Shown: piece after piece, positions 1-5,272 of the stretch
Layout: every line of letters begins with the position of its first letter
Position numbering within the stretch: position 1 is the stretch's first letter
DNA from: Acidobacteriaceae bacterium
GTDB taxonomy: Bacteria > Acidobacteriota > Terriglobia > Terriglobales > Acidobacteriaceae
Assembly: GCA_030039895.1 (NCBI GenBank)
Contig: JASHUR010000350.1
Span: 1-6,122 of the forward strand
Direction: 5' to 3'
DNA: 6,122 nt
Translations under genes and position numbers: made by a program
Notes under the pieces: generated by a model
Databases searched by the model: none
Seen by the model: the letters and a program-made list of their open reading frames with translations, nothing else
Told to the model about the DNA's origin: nothing

Positions 1-102
1 AAAAAACCGTTTGAATTTGCCACGGAGGCGCTTTCGCTGAGCGAGATCGATACCGCGTGGGACCTGAAGGAAGTCGGCACGCGTCTGGTGTTTGTGCTCT
101 AA
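1..102 (+). CDS. 3' end of an unidentified CDS (possibly a medium-chain dehydrogenase/reductase)
   Basis: The first reading frame is open from base 1 and ends at TAA (100-102), giving the last 33 residues of a protein whose start lies outside the window. The tail ends in TAWDLKEVGTRLVFVL, a helix followed by a hydrophobic beta strand. Many zinc-type or quinone-type medium-chain dehydrogenases end in a similar way, with a helix containing a conserved Ala and then a short valine-rich strand. That resemblance is loose, there is no catalytic motif in the visible part, and the family guess is weak. The stop codon overlaps the ribosome binding site of the next gene, so the two are very likely co-transcribed and possibly translationally coupled. 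Being coding is well supported by the frame and this junction; function is not. Confidence 0.7.
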   Translation, partial: KKPFEFATEALSLSEIDTAWDLKEVGTRLVFVL

Positions 103-108
103 GGAGGA
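101..108 (+). promoter_or_regulatory. Strong Shine-Dalgarno that sets a GTG start
   Basis: AAGGAGGA lies 5 bases before GTG at 114-116 and is close to a perfect anti-16S match. It overlaps the TAA stop of the preceding gene at 100-102. An in-frame ATG exists upstream at 57, but it lies inside the preceding gene, has no comparable site, and would add 19 residues that do not look like the family's N-terminus. The GTG is therefore preferred. Confidence 0.85.
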
Positions 109-113
109 CGGCC

Positions 114-467
114 GTGAAAGCTGCAGACTTCAGAAGGATTGCATTGAGCATGCAGGGCGCGGAGGAAGGCTCGCACATGGGCGCGGCGGACTTCCGCGTA
201 GGTGGACATATCTTTGCGACACTCGCGGCAGAGAACCAGGGCTTCGGAAACCTGATGCTTGATCCGGAGCAGCAGGCGGCGTTTGTCGAAGAGGAGCCGG
301 ACGTGTTTCTGCCTGTCCCAGGTGGTTGGGGCCGGATGGGCGCGACTCATGTGCGGCTGGCGAAGGCAAAGGAAGAGCTGCTGCGAGGCGCTTTGCATAC
401 GGCGTGGAAGCTGCGCGTAGAGAAAAACTCAAAGACGGGCACGAAAAAGCAGAAAGCCCACAAATAA
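114..467 (+). CDS. MmcQ/YjbR family protein (DUF419, CyaY-like fold)
   Basis: The product is 117 residues from the GTG start, the usual size for this single-domain family. The family signature is clear: an N-terminal helix (FRRIALSMQGAEEGSHMG, residues 6-23), then the strand pair DFRVGGHIFATL (26-37), a middle segment with LDPEQQAAF, and the conserved block PGGWGRMGATHVRL (69-82) before a C-terminal helix containing AW. Family members adopt a CyaY-like alpha/beta fold and are often labelled DNA-binding, but the biochemical role is not established, so none is claimed. The tail after about residue 102 is lysine-rich (KNSKTGTKKQKAHK) and probably disordered. Shorter relatives end near the preceding helix, so this may be a lineage-specific extension. 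The gene sits 11 bases after the previous stop, in a likely operon, and converges on the next gene with only 4 bases between stop codons. Confidence 0.9.
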   Translation: MKAADFRRIALSMQGAEEGSHMGAADFRVGGHIFATLAAENQGFGNLMLDPEQQAAFVEEEPDVFLPVPGGWGRMGATHVRLAKAKEELLRGALHTAWKLRVEKNSKTGTKKQKAHK

Positions 468-471
468 TATT

Positions 472-894
472 TCAGTGCTGCTGGGCGCGCTTCTTCTGCT
501 TCTTGTACGCGCGATAAAAGGAACTGACAGAAAAATAAAGGAATACAGCGGCGACAGCGGCGTACATCAGTAATTTTCCATGCTGCGGGCCGCTTTGCCA
601 TGCGTCACGCAGGTGCCAGGCGTTTTGTACAAAGAAGAGGCTGAAAATTGCGAAGAATACGCCGGTAATTTCAAGCCACAGGACGCCGCCGGCGTGGACG
701 AACGGACCCCAGAGAGATTCGCCGAAGCGCTTCGCACCGCGCTTTGCGCCTGAAGCCGCCTTGATACCCCGCGCAACGTGGGTGGGCGCCTCCTGGCGAA
801 CGGTCTGCGCAGTTTGCGCAGCGCGGTCACGCAACATTCCTGACGCGACGCGCACGCCTACGCCGATCTTGCGGCCTACGCGGTCCGGTTCCAT
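472..894 (-). CDS. Small two-helix membrane protein of unknown function
   Basis: A 140-residue protein that I do not recognise. The first 60 or so residues are strongly basic and Ala/Arg-rich, with no signal peptide, and probably form cytoplasmic amphipathic helices. Two hydrophobic segments follow: about residues 69-90 (GVLWLEITGVFFAIFSLFF region) and about 108-127 (LLMYAAVAAVFLYFSVSSF region), joined by a short polar loop (HLRDAWQSGPQHGK). The C-terminus is again basic (YRAYKKQKKRAQQH). The positive-inside rule would place both ends in the cytoplasm with a short outside loop. The ATG at 892-894 is the first start in frame, but no good ribosome binding site precedes it, so an internal start is possible, for example Met20. 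The gene is convergent with the MmcQ/YjbR gene and divergent from the gene starting at 962. Coding likelihood is good because of the clear membrane pattern; function is unknown. Confidence 0.75.
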   Translation of the reverse strand: MEPDRVGRKIGVGVRVASGMLRDRAAQTAQTVRQEAPTHVARGIKAASGAKRGAKRFGESLWGPFVHAGGVLWLEITGVFFAIFSLFFVQNAWHLRDAWQSGPQHGKLLMYAAVAAVFLYFSVSSFYRAYKKQKKRAQQH

Positions 895-961
895 ACGATG
901 AGTTTAACAGCGATGCGATTTCAATTCTGATTGCAGGTATTGAATATCGGAAGTAAGGTTA

Positions 962-1333
962 ATGGAGTATCGGAGAGCGCGGCGGCGTGCTGCGATGCGG
1001 AAACGGAGTGAAACCCCCTTGAACCAAAAGATGCGCAAGCTCGTCCAGAAACTGGGAGAGGCGATTCATGAAAGCGTCTCCGAATCGGAGCAGATAGCCG
1101 GCGTGGTGCAGGACATCCGGAAGCAAGGGTTCGATGTGCTGCTGATGCTGGAAGCGACGATTGGCTTGAACGAGCTTGCCGAGAAGCAACCGCAGGCCAC
1201 GCAGGAGTCAGCTGGCGCGGTGGACGGCGAAGAGCAGCGCGGAGAAGGCACGTTCACGGCGCAGGACCTGCACTTTTTGAGGTCGCTGCGGATTGCGGTT
1301 GAAGGAGATGAGGACGCCTCGTTGGAAGAGTAG
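962..1333 (+). CDS. Small hypothetical protein with helical core and acidic linker
   Basis: Up to 123 residues and not a family I can name, although the core KMRKLVQKLGEAIHESVSES and the phrase LLMLEATIGLNE look like a conserved module I associate with acidobacterial genomes (recollection, not a search). From the sequence, residues 20-70 are mostly helical and amphipathic, residues 72-95 are a Glu/Gln/Ala-rich linker, and a C-terminal element TAQDLHFLRSLRIAVE precedes an acidic end. There is no signal peptide, membrane segment or known catalytic motif. The start is uncertain: ATG 962 has AAGG only 3 bases before it, ATG 995 (giving MRKRSETPLNQ) would remove an Arg-rich leader, and TTG 1019 has GGAG 10 bases upstream. 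glgC follows 91 bases later on the same strand, so co-transcription is possible but not shown. Confidence 0.72.
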   Translation: MEYRRARRRAAMRKRSETPLNQKMRKLVQKLGEAIHESVSESEQIAGVVQDIRKQGFDVLLMLEATIGLNELAEKQPQATQESAGAVDGEEQRGEGTFTAQDLHFLRSLRIAVEGDEDASLEE

Positions 1334-1424
1334 ACCTGGATTGTGTGACGCTCGGTGTTGTACTATCCTCCGTTCGGACGCAGCATGGATTTGACATAAA
1401 ACTGTAGACGAGAGGATACCGACC

Positions 1425-2684
1425 ATGCCGATGAGAGACACCCTGGGCGTTCTGCTGGCAGGTGGCGCAGGCGAAAGACTCTTTCCTCTTACCCGAGACC
1501 GGGCGAAACCGGCGGTGCCCTTCGGCGGCAACTACCGCATTATTGACATTACCCTTTCAAACTGCATAAATTCCGACCTGCGCCACGTGTACATCATGAC
1601 GCAGTACAAGGCCCTGTCTCTGAACCGGCATATACGCGAGGGTTGGACGAGCGCAGTAGCCCAGGAACTGGGCGAATTTATTGAGATTCTGCCGCCGATG
1701 CAGCGGGTGAGTGCGAACTGGTACATGGGCACGGCAGATGCGGTGTACCAGAACATTTATTCCATCGGCGCCGAGCAGCCGAAGCATGTGCTGATCCTTT
1801 CCGGCGACCACATCTACAAAATGCACTACGGCAAGATGCTGGAGCATCACGAGCAGTCAGGCGCGGATGTGACGCTGGCCACGCTGCCGATTGATCCCTC
1901 AGAGGTTTATCGCTTTGGGGTGGTCGAAGTGAATAAGAACGGCGAAGTGGTGGGCTTTGACGAGAAGCCGAAAACCACGGAGTTGCGGTCGCCATTTAAT
2001 ACAAACATGGTGGACGCCTCGATGGGCATTTACCTGTTCAATACTGACGTGCTGCTGCCGGCGCTACTGCAGGATGCGGAAGACCCGACATCGAAACACG
2101 ACTTTGGACACAATATTCTGCCGGGCATCCTGGGCAAGTACAAGATGTGCGCCTACAACTTTGTGGATGAGAACCAACAGCAGGCCCTTTACTGGCGCGA
2201 TGTCGGGACGCTGGAGGCATATTATGACGCGAACATGGATGTTGCGTCGGTTTCGCCGGTATTTAACCTGTATGACCGGAACTGGCCGATCCGGACGCGC
2301 GTGCGGCAGTATCCGCCGGCGAAGTTCGTGTTTGGAGAGCCGGGGCGTACGGGCATGGCTGTGAATTCAATTGTCTCGGCCGGATGCATTGTTTCCGGCG
2401 CTACGGTGCGCAACAGTCTGCTGTCTCAGGATGTGCGCGTGAACTCATACTCCGAACTGGATTCGAGCATTGTGTTCTCGCACGTGAACATCGGGCGGCA
2501 CTGCCGGATAAGGCGGGCGATTATCGACCGCGACGTGCAGCTGCCTGAAGGCACGGTAATTGGCTACGACCAGAACGAGGACAAGAAGAACTACTTTGTG
2601 ACTCCCTCAGGGCTGACGGTGGTGACACGCGACTACTCGCTGTATGAAAACCCGGTGTCTCCGGATTTTCTGCTGGAGAGTTAG
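1425..2684 (+). CDS. glgC: Glucose-1-phosphate adenylyltransferase (ADP-glucose pyrophosphorylase)
   Basis: This enzyme makes ADP-glucose and pyrophosphate from ATP and glucose-1-phosphate, the committed step of bacterial glycogen synthesis in the cytoplasm. The 419-residue length matches the family. The N-terminal nucleotidyltransferase domain carries the loop LAGGAGERLFPLT (11-23), RAKPAVPFGG (26-35), YRIIDITLSNCINS (37-50), the catalytic Asp in SGDHIYK (Asp128), and FDEKP with Lys181 matching the glucose-1-phosphate-binding Lys195 of E. coli GlgC. YWRDVGTLEAYYDAN closes the domain. From about residue 290 a left-handed beta-helix domain follows, shown by repeated hexapeptide-like strands (VNSIVSAGCIVSGATVRNSLL and onward). 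At the site of E. coli Lys39, implicated in fructose-1,6-bisphosphate activation, this protein has Asp25 (TRDRAK), so a different activator is likely; that is inference. The ATG at 1425 is supported by GAGAGGA at 1410-1416, 8 bases upstream. No other glycogen gene is in the window. Confidence 0.97.
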   Translation: MPMRDTLGVLLAGGAGERLFPLTRDRAKPAVPFGGNYRIIDITLSNCINSDLRHVYIMTQYKALSLNRHIREGWTSAVAQELGEFIEILPPMQRVSANWYMGTADAVYQNIYSIGAEQPKHVLILSGDHIYKMHYGKMLEHHEQSGADVTLATLPIDPSEVYRFGVVEVNKNGEVVGFDEKPKTTELRSPFNTNMVDASMGIYLFNTDVLLPALLQDAEDPTSKHDFGHNILPGILGKYKMCAYNFVDENQQQALYWRDVGTLEAYYDANMDVASVSPVFNLYDRNWPIRTRVRQYPPAKFVFGEPGRTGMAVNSIVSAGCIVSGATVRNSLLSQDVRVNSYSELDSSIVFSHVNIGRHCRIRRAIIDRDVQLPEGTVIGYDQNEDKKNYFVTPSGLTVVTRDYSLYENPVSPDFLLES

Positions 2685-2696
2685 GGCGCAGCGCGA

Positions 2697-3551
2697 TCAA
2701 TATCCGATGTGGTGAAGGTAGAAGACCACGCCGGACGCGACGATACAGTAGATTCCGAAGAAGTACCAGCGTCCGCCCTCCAGCCAGCGGCTCAACCACT
2801 TGAGGGCGACCAGTCCCGCGAGAAATGCGAAGAACATTCCGGTAAGTCCGGGCACCATGGCGGAAGCCAGGCTGAAGCCGGTAGTGATGTGCTTTGCATG
2901 GACGAGACGCAGGACTTCTTTTCCGACGGCAAGCGGGGTAAGCAGGATGACCAGCGCAAAGCTGAAGGTCTCGGAACGCTCGCGGGTGACTCCGGTGAGC
3001 ATGCCTGTGGAGATGGTGGCTCCGGACCGGGAAAATCCGCGGAATGGAATGCAGAGCCCCTGCACAATCCCGATCCATGCGGACTGAGCCATCGAGGGCT
3101 CGCGGTCGTCGCTTTCCCTGCTGGGCAGCAGGCCGGCGACGAGGATGAGAATGCCCACGGCGAGCAGAGCAGGGGCGATCAAACCCAGGTGGTTGAAGAG
3201 GTCTTCAATCTGCGCGTGTGGGACGCCCTTCAGAAGGGTCTTCTCGGCGATCTTCATCGCGGCGAGGCCGACTATTCCGGTAAGAAATGTGGCCCAGATG
3301 AGGCGAATGGCGATGAGATTGAAGGCTCCCTGACTGCGGAAGTAGGTCCTGCGCCACTGATTCCAGAAGTAAACGATGACGGCGAACATGGTGCCGGTGT
3401 GCAGCATGACGAGCATGAGCGTCATTTGCGGGGACGATGCATTGAGGCCCATGATGCGCTCTGCGACGACGACGTGCGCGGAGCTGGAGACAGGGAGCAG
3501 CTCAGCCAACCCCTGAATGATGGCGAGGATGATGATCTTGAACAGCGGCAT
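2697..3551 (-). CDS. uppP: Undecaprenyl-diphosphate phosphatase (BacA/UppP family)
   Basis: This integral membrane enzyme dephosphorylates undecaprenyl diphosphate, recycling the lipid carrier of peptidoglycan and other envelope polymers; excess can give bacitracin resistance. The 284 residues contain about eight hydrophobic segments, as in the family. The first signature, QGLAELLPVSSSAH (13-26), contains the (E/Q)xxxE motif as Gln13 and Glu17, and His26. The second, IPFRGFSRSGAT (168-179), contains the active-site Arg175 within SRS. The common form of this motif is PGxSRSxxT; here Arg171 precedes the Gly and the Pro lies two residues earlier, a variant I believe occurs in other members. The ATG at 3549-3551 has a modest TAGG-type ribosome binding site a few bases upstream. 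The gene converges on glgC with a 12-base gap that shows no T-tract terminator, and is divergent from the GH30 gene. Confidence 0.96.
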   Translation of the reverse strand: MPLFKIIILAIIQGLAELLPVSSSAHVVVAERIMGLNASSPQMTLMLVMLHTGTMFAVIVYFWNQWRRTYFRSQGAFNLIAIRLIWATFLTGIVGLAAMKIAEKTLLKGVPHAQIEDLFNHLGLIAPALLAVGILILVAGLLPSRESDDREPSMAQSAWIGIVQGLCIPFRGFSRSGATISTGMLTGVTRERSETFSFALVILLTPLAVGKEVLRLVHAKHITTGFSLASAMVPGLTGMFFAFLAGLVALKWLSRWLEGGRWYFFGIYCIVASGVVFYLHHIGY

Positions 3552-3615
3552 TTACCTATCTTAAACAGGGGCGTGGCTATGGCTGGCGAGATGTTTTTAC
3601 GGGCCGCATGGCAAC

Positions 3616-3631
3616 AAGCCGTCTCCGGCTT
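3616..3631. other. Short hairpin with GAGA (GNRA) tetraloop on the minus strand
   Basis: AAGCCG (3616-3621) and CGGCTT (3626-3631) form a perfect 6-bp stem around four bases. Read on the minus strand, the direction of uppP, the loop is GAGA, a stable GNRA tetraloop, and would lie about 65 bases before the uppP start codon. Read on the plus strand, the stem is followed by TTCT, giving a weak terminator look, but no + strand gene ends here. It could be a leader element of uppP or chance. Confidence 0.35.
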
Positions 3632-3654
3632 TTCTACGTTCTGTTTCAGGCAGA

Positions 3655-3683
3655 TTGACAAAGAGCCCCAATCCTGTTTGTAT
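3655..3683 (+). promoter_or_regulatory. Candidate sigma-70 promoter for the GH30 gene
   Basis: TTGACA (3655-3660) matches the -35 consensus exactly. Seventeen bases later TTGTAT (3678-3683) shares three of six positions with the -10 consensus, including the final AT. Transcription would begin near 3690 and leave a leader of roughly 105 bases that includes the inverted repeat and both palindromes. The weak -10 suggests either activation by a regulator or a wrong call. Confidence 0.35.
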
Positions 3684-3693
3684 GGGTGCGACC

Positions 3694-3714
3694 CGTGAAG
3701 TGGCTCGCTTCACG
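3694..3714. repeat. 7-bp inverted repeat near the predicted GH30 transcription start
   Basis: CGTGAAG (3694-3700) is repeated in inverse as CTTCACG (3708-3714) around a 7-base spacer. The centre-to-centre arm spacing of 14 bases is compatible with a dimeric regulator contacting one face of the helix. The next bases are TATTGA, with no T-run, so it is not a normal terminator. Its position just after the proposed start site fits an operator or a leader hairpin. Confidence 0.4.
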
Positions 3715-3722
3715 TATTGAAC

Positions 3723-3734
3723 ACAATCGATTGT
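3723..3734. promoter_or_regulatory. Perfect 12-bp palindrome, possible LacI-family operator
   Basis: ACAATCGATTGT is fully symmetric about a central CG and contains AATCGATT. LacI-family regulators, which commonly control sugar and glycan genes, bind short palindromes with a central CG flanked by A/T half-sites, so this site 61 bases before the GH30 start codon is a reasonable candidate. No regulator gene is in the window, so the assignment is inference from site shape and position. Confidence 0.4.
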
Positions 3735-3763
3735 CTAAATGGCTCTGCGCCGCGCCCACCCGA

Positions 3764-3773
3764 GGTCCGGACC
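3764..3773. repeat. 10-bp palindrome in the GH30 leader
   Basis: GGTCCGGACC is a perfect palindrome located 22 bases before the GTG start codon and 9 bases before the ribosome binding site. As RNA it can form only a very short stem, so it would more likely act as DNA if it acts at all. Palindromes of this length occur by chance in GC-rich sequence. Confidence 0.25.
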
Positions 3774-3782
3774 CATTGATTC

Positions 3783-3788
3783 GAGGAG
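3783..3788 (+). promoter_or_regulatory. Shine-Dalgarno that sets the GTG start of the GH30 gene
   Basis: GAGGAG lies 7 bases before GTG at 3796-3798. Starting here puts a textbook signal peptide (VNRR followed by a long hydrophobic run) exactly at the N-terminus. The in-frame ATG at 3739 would add 19 Arg/Pro-rich residues ahead of it and has no ribosome binding site. Confidence 0.85.
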
Positions 3789-3795
3789 AACTGCT

Positions 3796-5226
3796 GTGAA
3801 TCGTCGACTGGTTTTGCTTCTGCTGTGCGCCATCATGGCGCTTGTGCCGGTATCCCTGGTGGCCCAGGAGTCACAGGATGGAGCGGCGCCGCTGCCGGGC
3901 GCCCATGAGTGGCTGACGACGCCGAACCGGTCCGATCTGTTGACGCTCCAGCCTCAGGCGCTGCAGTTCTCATCCTCGACCGGTTCCCTGCCGGCGATTG
4001 ATGTGAACGATATGGCACGGTTCCAGCCGATCGACGGGTTTGGAGTTGCGCTGACGGGCGGGAGCGCAGAGCTGTTGATGAAGATGGACCCAGCGCAACG
4101 CGAGCAGTTGCTGAAGGAGCTGTTTACCAGAACGGGCGACGGGATCGGCATCAGCTATCTGCGGGTGAGCATCGGGTCGTCTGATATGAACGACCACGCT
4201 TTCACTTACGACGACATGCCCGCCGGGGAGACGGACGTGGACCTGAAGCACTTCAGCCTGGGGCCCGACCTTACGACCGTGATTCCGGCGCTCAAGGAGA
4301 TTCTGGCGATTGATCCGGGGATCAAGATCTTCGGTTCGCCGTGGTCTGCACCGGCGTGGATGAAGACCAATGACAGCCTGAAGGGCGGGCATTTAAAGCC
4401 GGAATATTACGGCGTGTACGCGAAGTACTTTGTGAAGTACATCGAGACAATGAAGAAGCATGGCATCACGCTGCATGCAGTGACCGTGCAGAACGAGCCG
4501 TTGAATCCGAAAAATACACCGAGTATGGTCGTGTTTGCTCCGGAGGAGGCCGCGTTCATTGCAAAGGACCTGGGACCGGCGTTTGCGCAGGCTGGGCTGG
4601 ATACAAAGATCTGGCTTTACGACCACAACCCGGATGTGCCTTCGTATCCGTTGTCGATTCTGGCGGATCCGGCTGCGAGCAAGTATGCCGATGGAACCGC
4701 GTTCCATCTTTATGGTGGCACGGCCGCGGCCTTCACCAAGGTGCATGAAGACTATCCGAACAAGAAGCTCTTCATGACGGAGCAGTCAGTAACGCAGCGG
4801 CCGGGCAGCGGACCGTTGTATGTGGATGAACCGGTGCAGGAGGTGCTGATTGGCAGCACACGCAACTGGAGCCGTAACGTCCTGCTGTGGAACCTGGCCG
4901 CTGATCCGCAGGCCGGACCGCATACCAACAATGGTGGATGCACGGGCTGCTACGGCGCAATCACGCTCGACGGCAACAATGTAACGCGCAACGTGGCCTA
5001 TTATGCGCTGGCCCATTTCTCAAAGTTTGTTCCACCGGGCTCCGTGCGTATTGCCTCAAGCGAGCTGGAACAACTGGCAACGGTGGCGTTTTCGACTCCG
5101 GACGGGAAGACCGTGCTGGTTGTGTCGAACACCGGGAACTTTGCGAAGACGTTCGATGTGAAGTATCACGGAGAGTCGTTCACCACAACGGTTCCTGAAG
5201 AGTCTGTTGCGACGTATGTGTGGTGA
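3796..5226 (+). CDS. Secreted glycoside hydrolase family 30 (glucosylceramidase-like) enzyme
   Basis: The product is 476 residues from the GTG start. Residues 1-23 form a Sec signal peptide (basic VNRR, then a Leu-rich core ending SLVA before QES), so the enzyme is exported. The clan-A (beta/alpha)8 barrel begins near IDGFGVALTGGSAELL and LRVSIGSSDM, which are typical of GH30, followed by GSPWSAPAWMK (180-190). The acid/base is Glu234 in TVQNEP and the nucleophile Glu329 in LFMTEQS; both expected catalytic glutamates are present, so it should be active. A GGCTGCYGAITLDG block with a Cys pair follows, then the C-terminal beta-sandwich ending in TYVW. GH30 members cleave beta-glucosidic, beta-1,6-glucan, xylan or related bonds; the TEQ nucleophile context hints at subfamily 3 (beta-1,6-glucanase-like), but the substrate cannot be fixed by reading. 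It is a stand-alone gene with its own candidate promoter and operator-like sites, convergent with hemB. Confidence 0.93.
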   Translation: MNRRLVLLLLCAIMALVPVSLVAQESQDGAAPLPGAHEWLTTPNRSDLLTLQPQALQFSSSTGSLPAIDVNDMARFQPIDGFGVALTGGSAELLMKMDPAQREQLLKELFTRTGDGIGISYLRVSIGSSDMNDHAFTYDDMPAGETDVDLKHFSLGPDLTTVIPALKEILAIDPGIKIFGSPWSAPAWMKTNDSLKGGHLKPEYYGVYAKYFVKYIETMKKHGITLHAVTVQNEPLNPKNTPSMVVFAPEEAAFIAKDLGPAFAQAGLDTKIWLYDHNPDVPSYPLSILADPAASKYADGTAFHLYGGTAAAFTKVHEDYPNKKLFMTEQSVTQRPGSGPLYVDEPVQEVLIGSTRNWSRNVLLWNLAADPQAGPHTNNGGCTGCYGAITLDGNNVTRNVAYYALAHFSKFVPPGSVRIASSELEQLATVAFSTPDGKTVLVVSNTGNFAKTFDVKYHGESFTTTVPEESVATYVW

Positions 5227-5242
5227 AGGCTAAGGCGACAGA

Positions 5243-5272
5243 GGCGGACTGGGCAGGCAATGCTCAGCCGCC
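5243..5272. terminator. Strong hairpin across the GH30/hemB convergent junction, no T-tract
   Basis: GGCGG (5243-5247) pairs with CCGCC (5268-5272), and CTGGGCA (5249-5255) pairs with TGCTCAG (5261-5267) with one G-U wobble. This leaves A5248 bulged and a 5-base loop (GGCAA): a 12-bp stem. It starts 17 bases after the GH30 stop and its right arm includes the hemB stop and last two codons. Neither side has a U-run, so it is not a classical intrinsic terminator. It may stabilise 3' ends or help termination in both directions. Confidence 0.5.

Larger units (their letters stand above)
3552..3795. other. Divergent uppP / GH30 intergenic regulatory region
   Basis: This 244-base stretch is the longest without a gene. 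It must contain the start signals for uppP (leftward) and the GH30 gene (rightward). It holds a tetraloop hairpin (3616-3631), a candidate rightward promoter (3655-3683), a 7-bp inverted repeat (3694-3714), a 12-bp palindrome (3723-3734), a 10-bp palindrome (3764-3773) and the GH30 ribosome binding site (3783-3788). An in-frame ATG at 3739 would extend the GH30 protein but lacks a ribosome binding site. No convincing -35/-10 pair was found for uppP. Confidence 0.7.

Noticed and set aside
57..116. Earlier ATG start for the MmcQ/YjbR gene
   Set aside because: It lies inside the preceding gene, lacks a ribosome binding site, and the added residues do not resemble the family; GTG 114 has an almost ideal site.
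895..961. Divergent promoters between the membrane protein gene and the gene at 962
   Set aside because: Several partial -35 or -10 matches exist on both strands, but none has acceptable spacing, so no promoter is annotated.
1361..1366. TACTAT as the -10 of a glgC promoter
   Set aside because: The hexamer is good and well placed for a 50-base leader, but no acceptable -35 was found 16 to 18 bases upstream, so I do not call it.
1391..1419. TTGACA (1391-1396) as the -35 of a glgC promoter with GGATAC 17 bases later
   Set aside because: Transcription would begin at about the glgC start codon, which conflicts with the good ribosome binding site at 1410-1416; the -10 is poor as well.
2685..2696. 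GCGC-A-GCGC between glgC and uppP as a terminator
   Set aside because: The loop would be a single base, which cannot form a hairpin, and there is no T-run.
2521..3078. Open frame of 185 codons on the minus strand spanning the ends of glgC and uppP
   Set aside because: It runs out of frame through two well-identified genes; the translation is rich in Arg, Ser, Pro and His, as expected of a shadow frame in GC-rich coding DNA.
2709..3698. Open frame of 329 codons on the plus strand opposite uppP
   Set aside because: It is in exact codon register with uppP on the other strand, so it stays open simply because uppP uses almost no TTA, CTA or TCA codons. Its highly charged, low-complexity translation is the complement of hydrophobic membrane codons, and it has no recognisable domain or ribosome binding site.
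3739..3798. Earlier ATG start for the GH30 gene
   Set aside because: No ribosome binding site; it would bury the signal peptide behind 19 Arg/Pro-rich residues and overlap the region just after the palindrome. GTG 3796 explains the sequence better.
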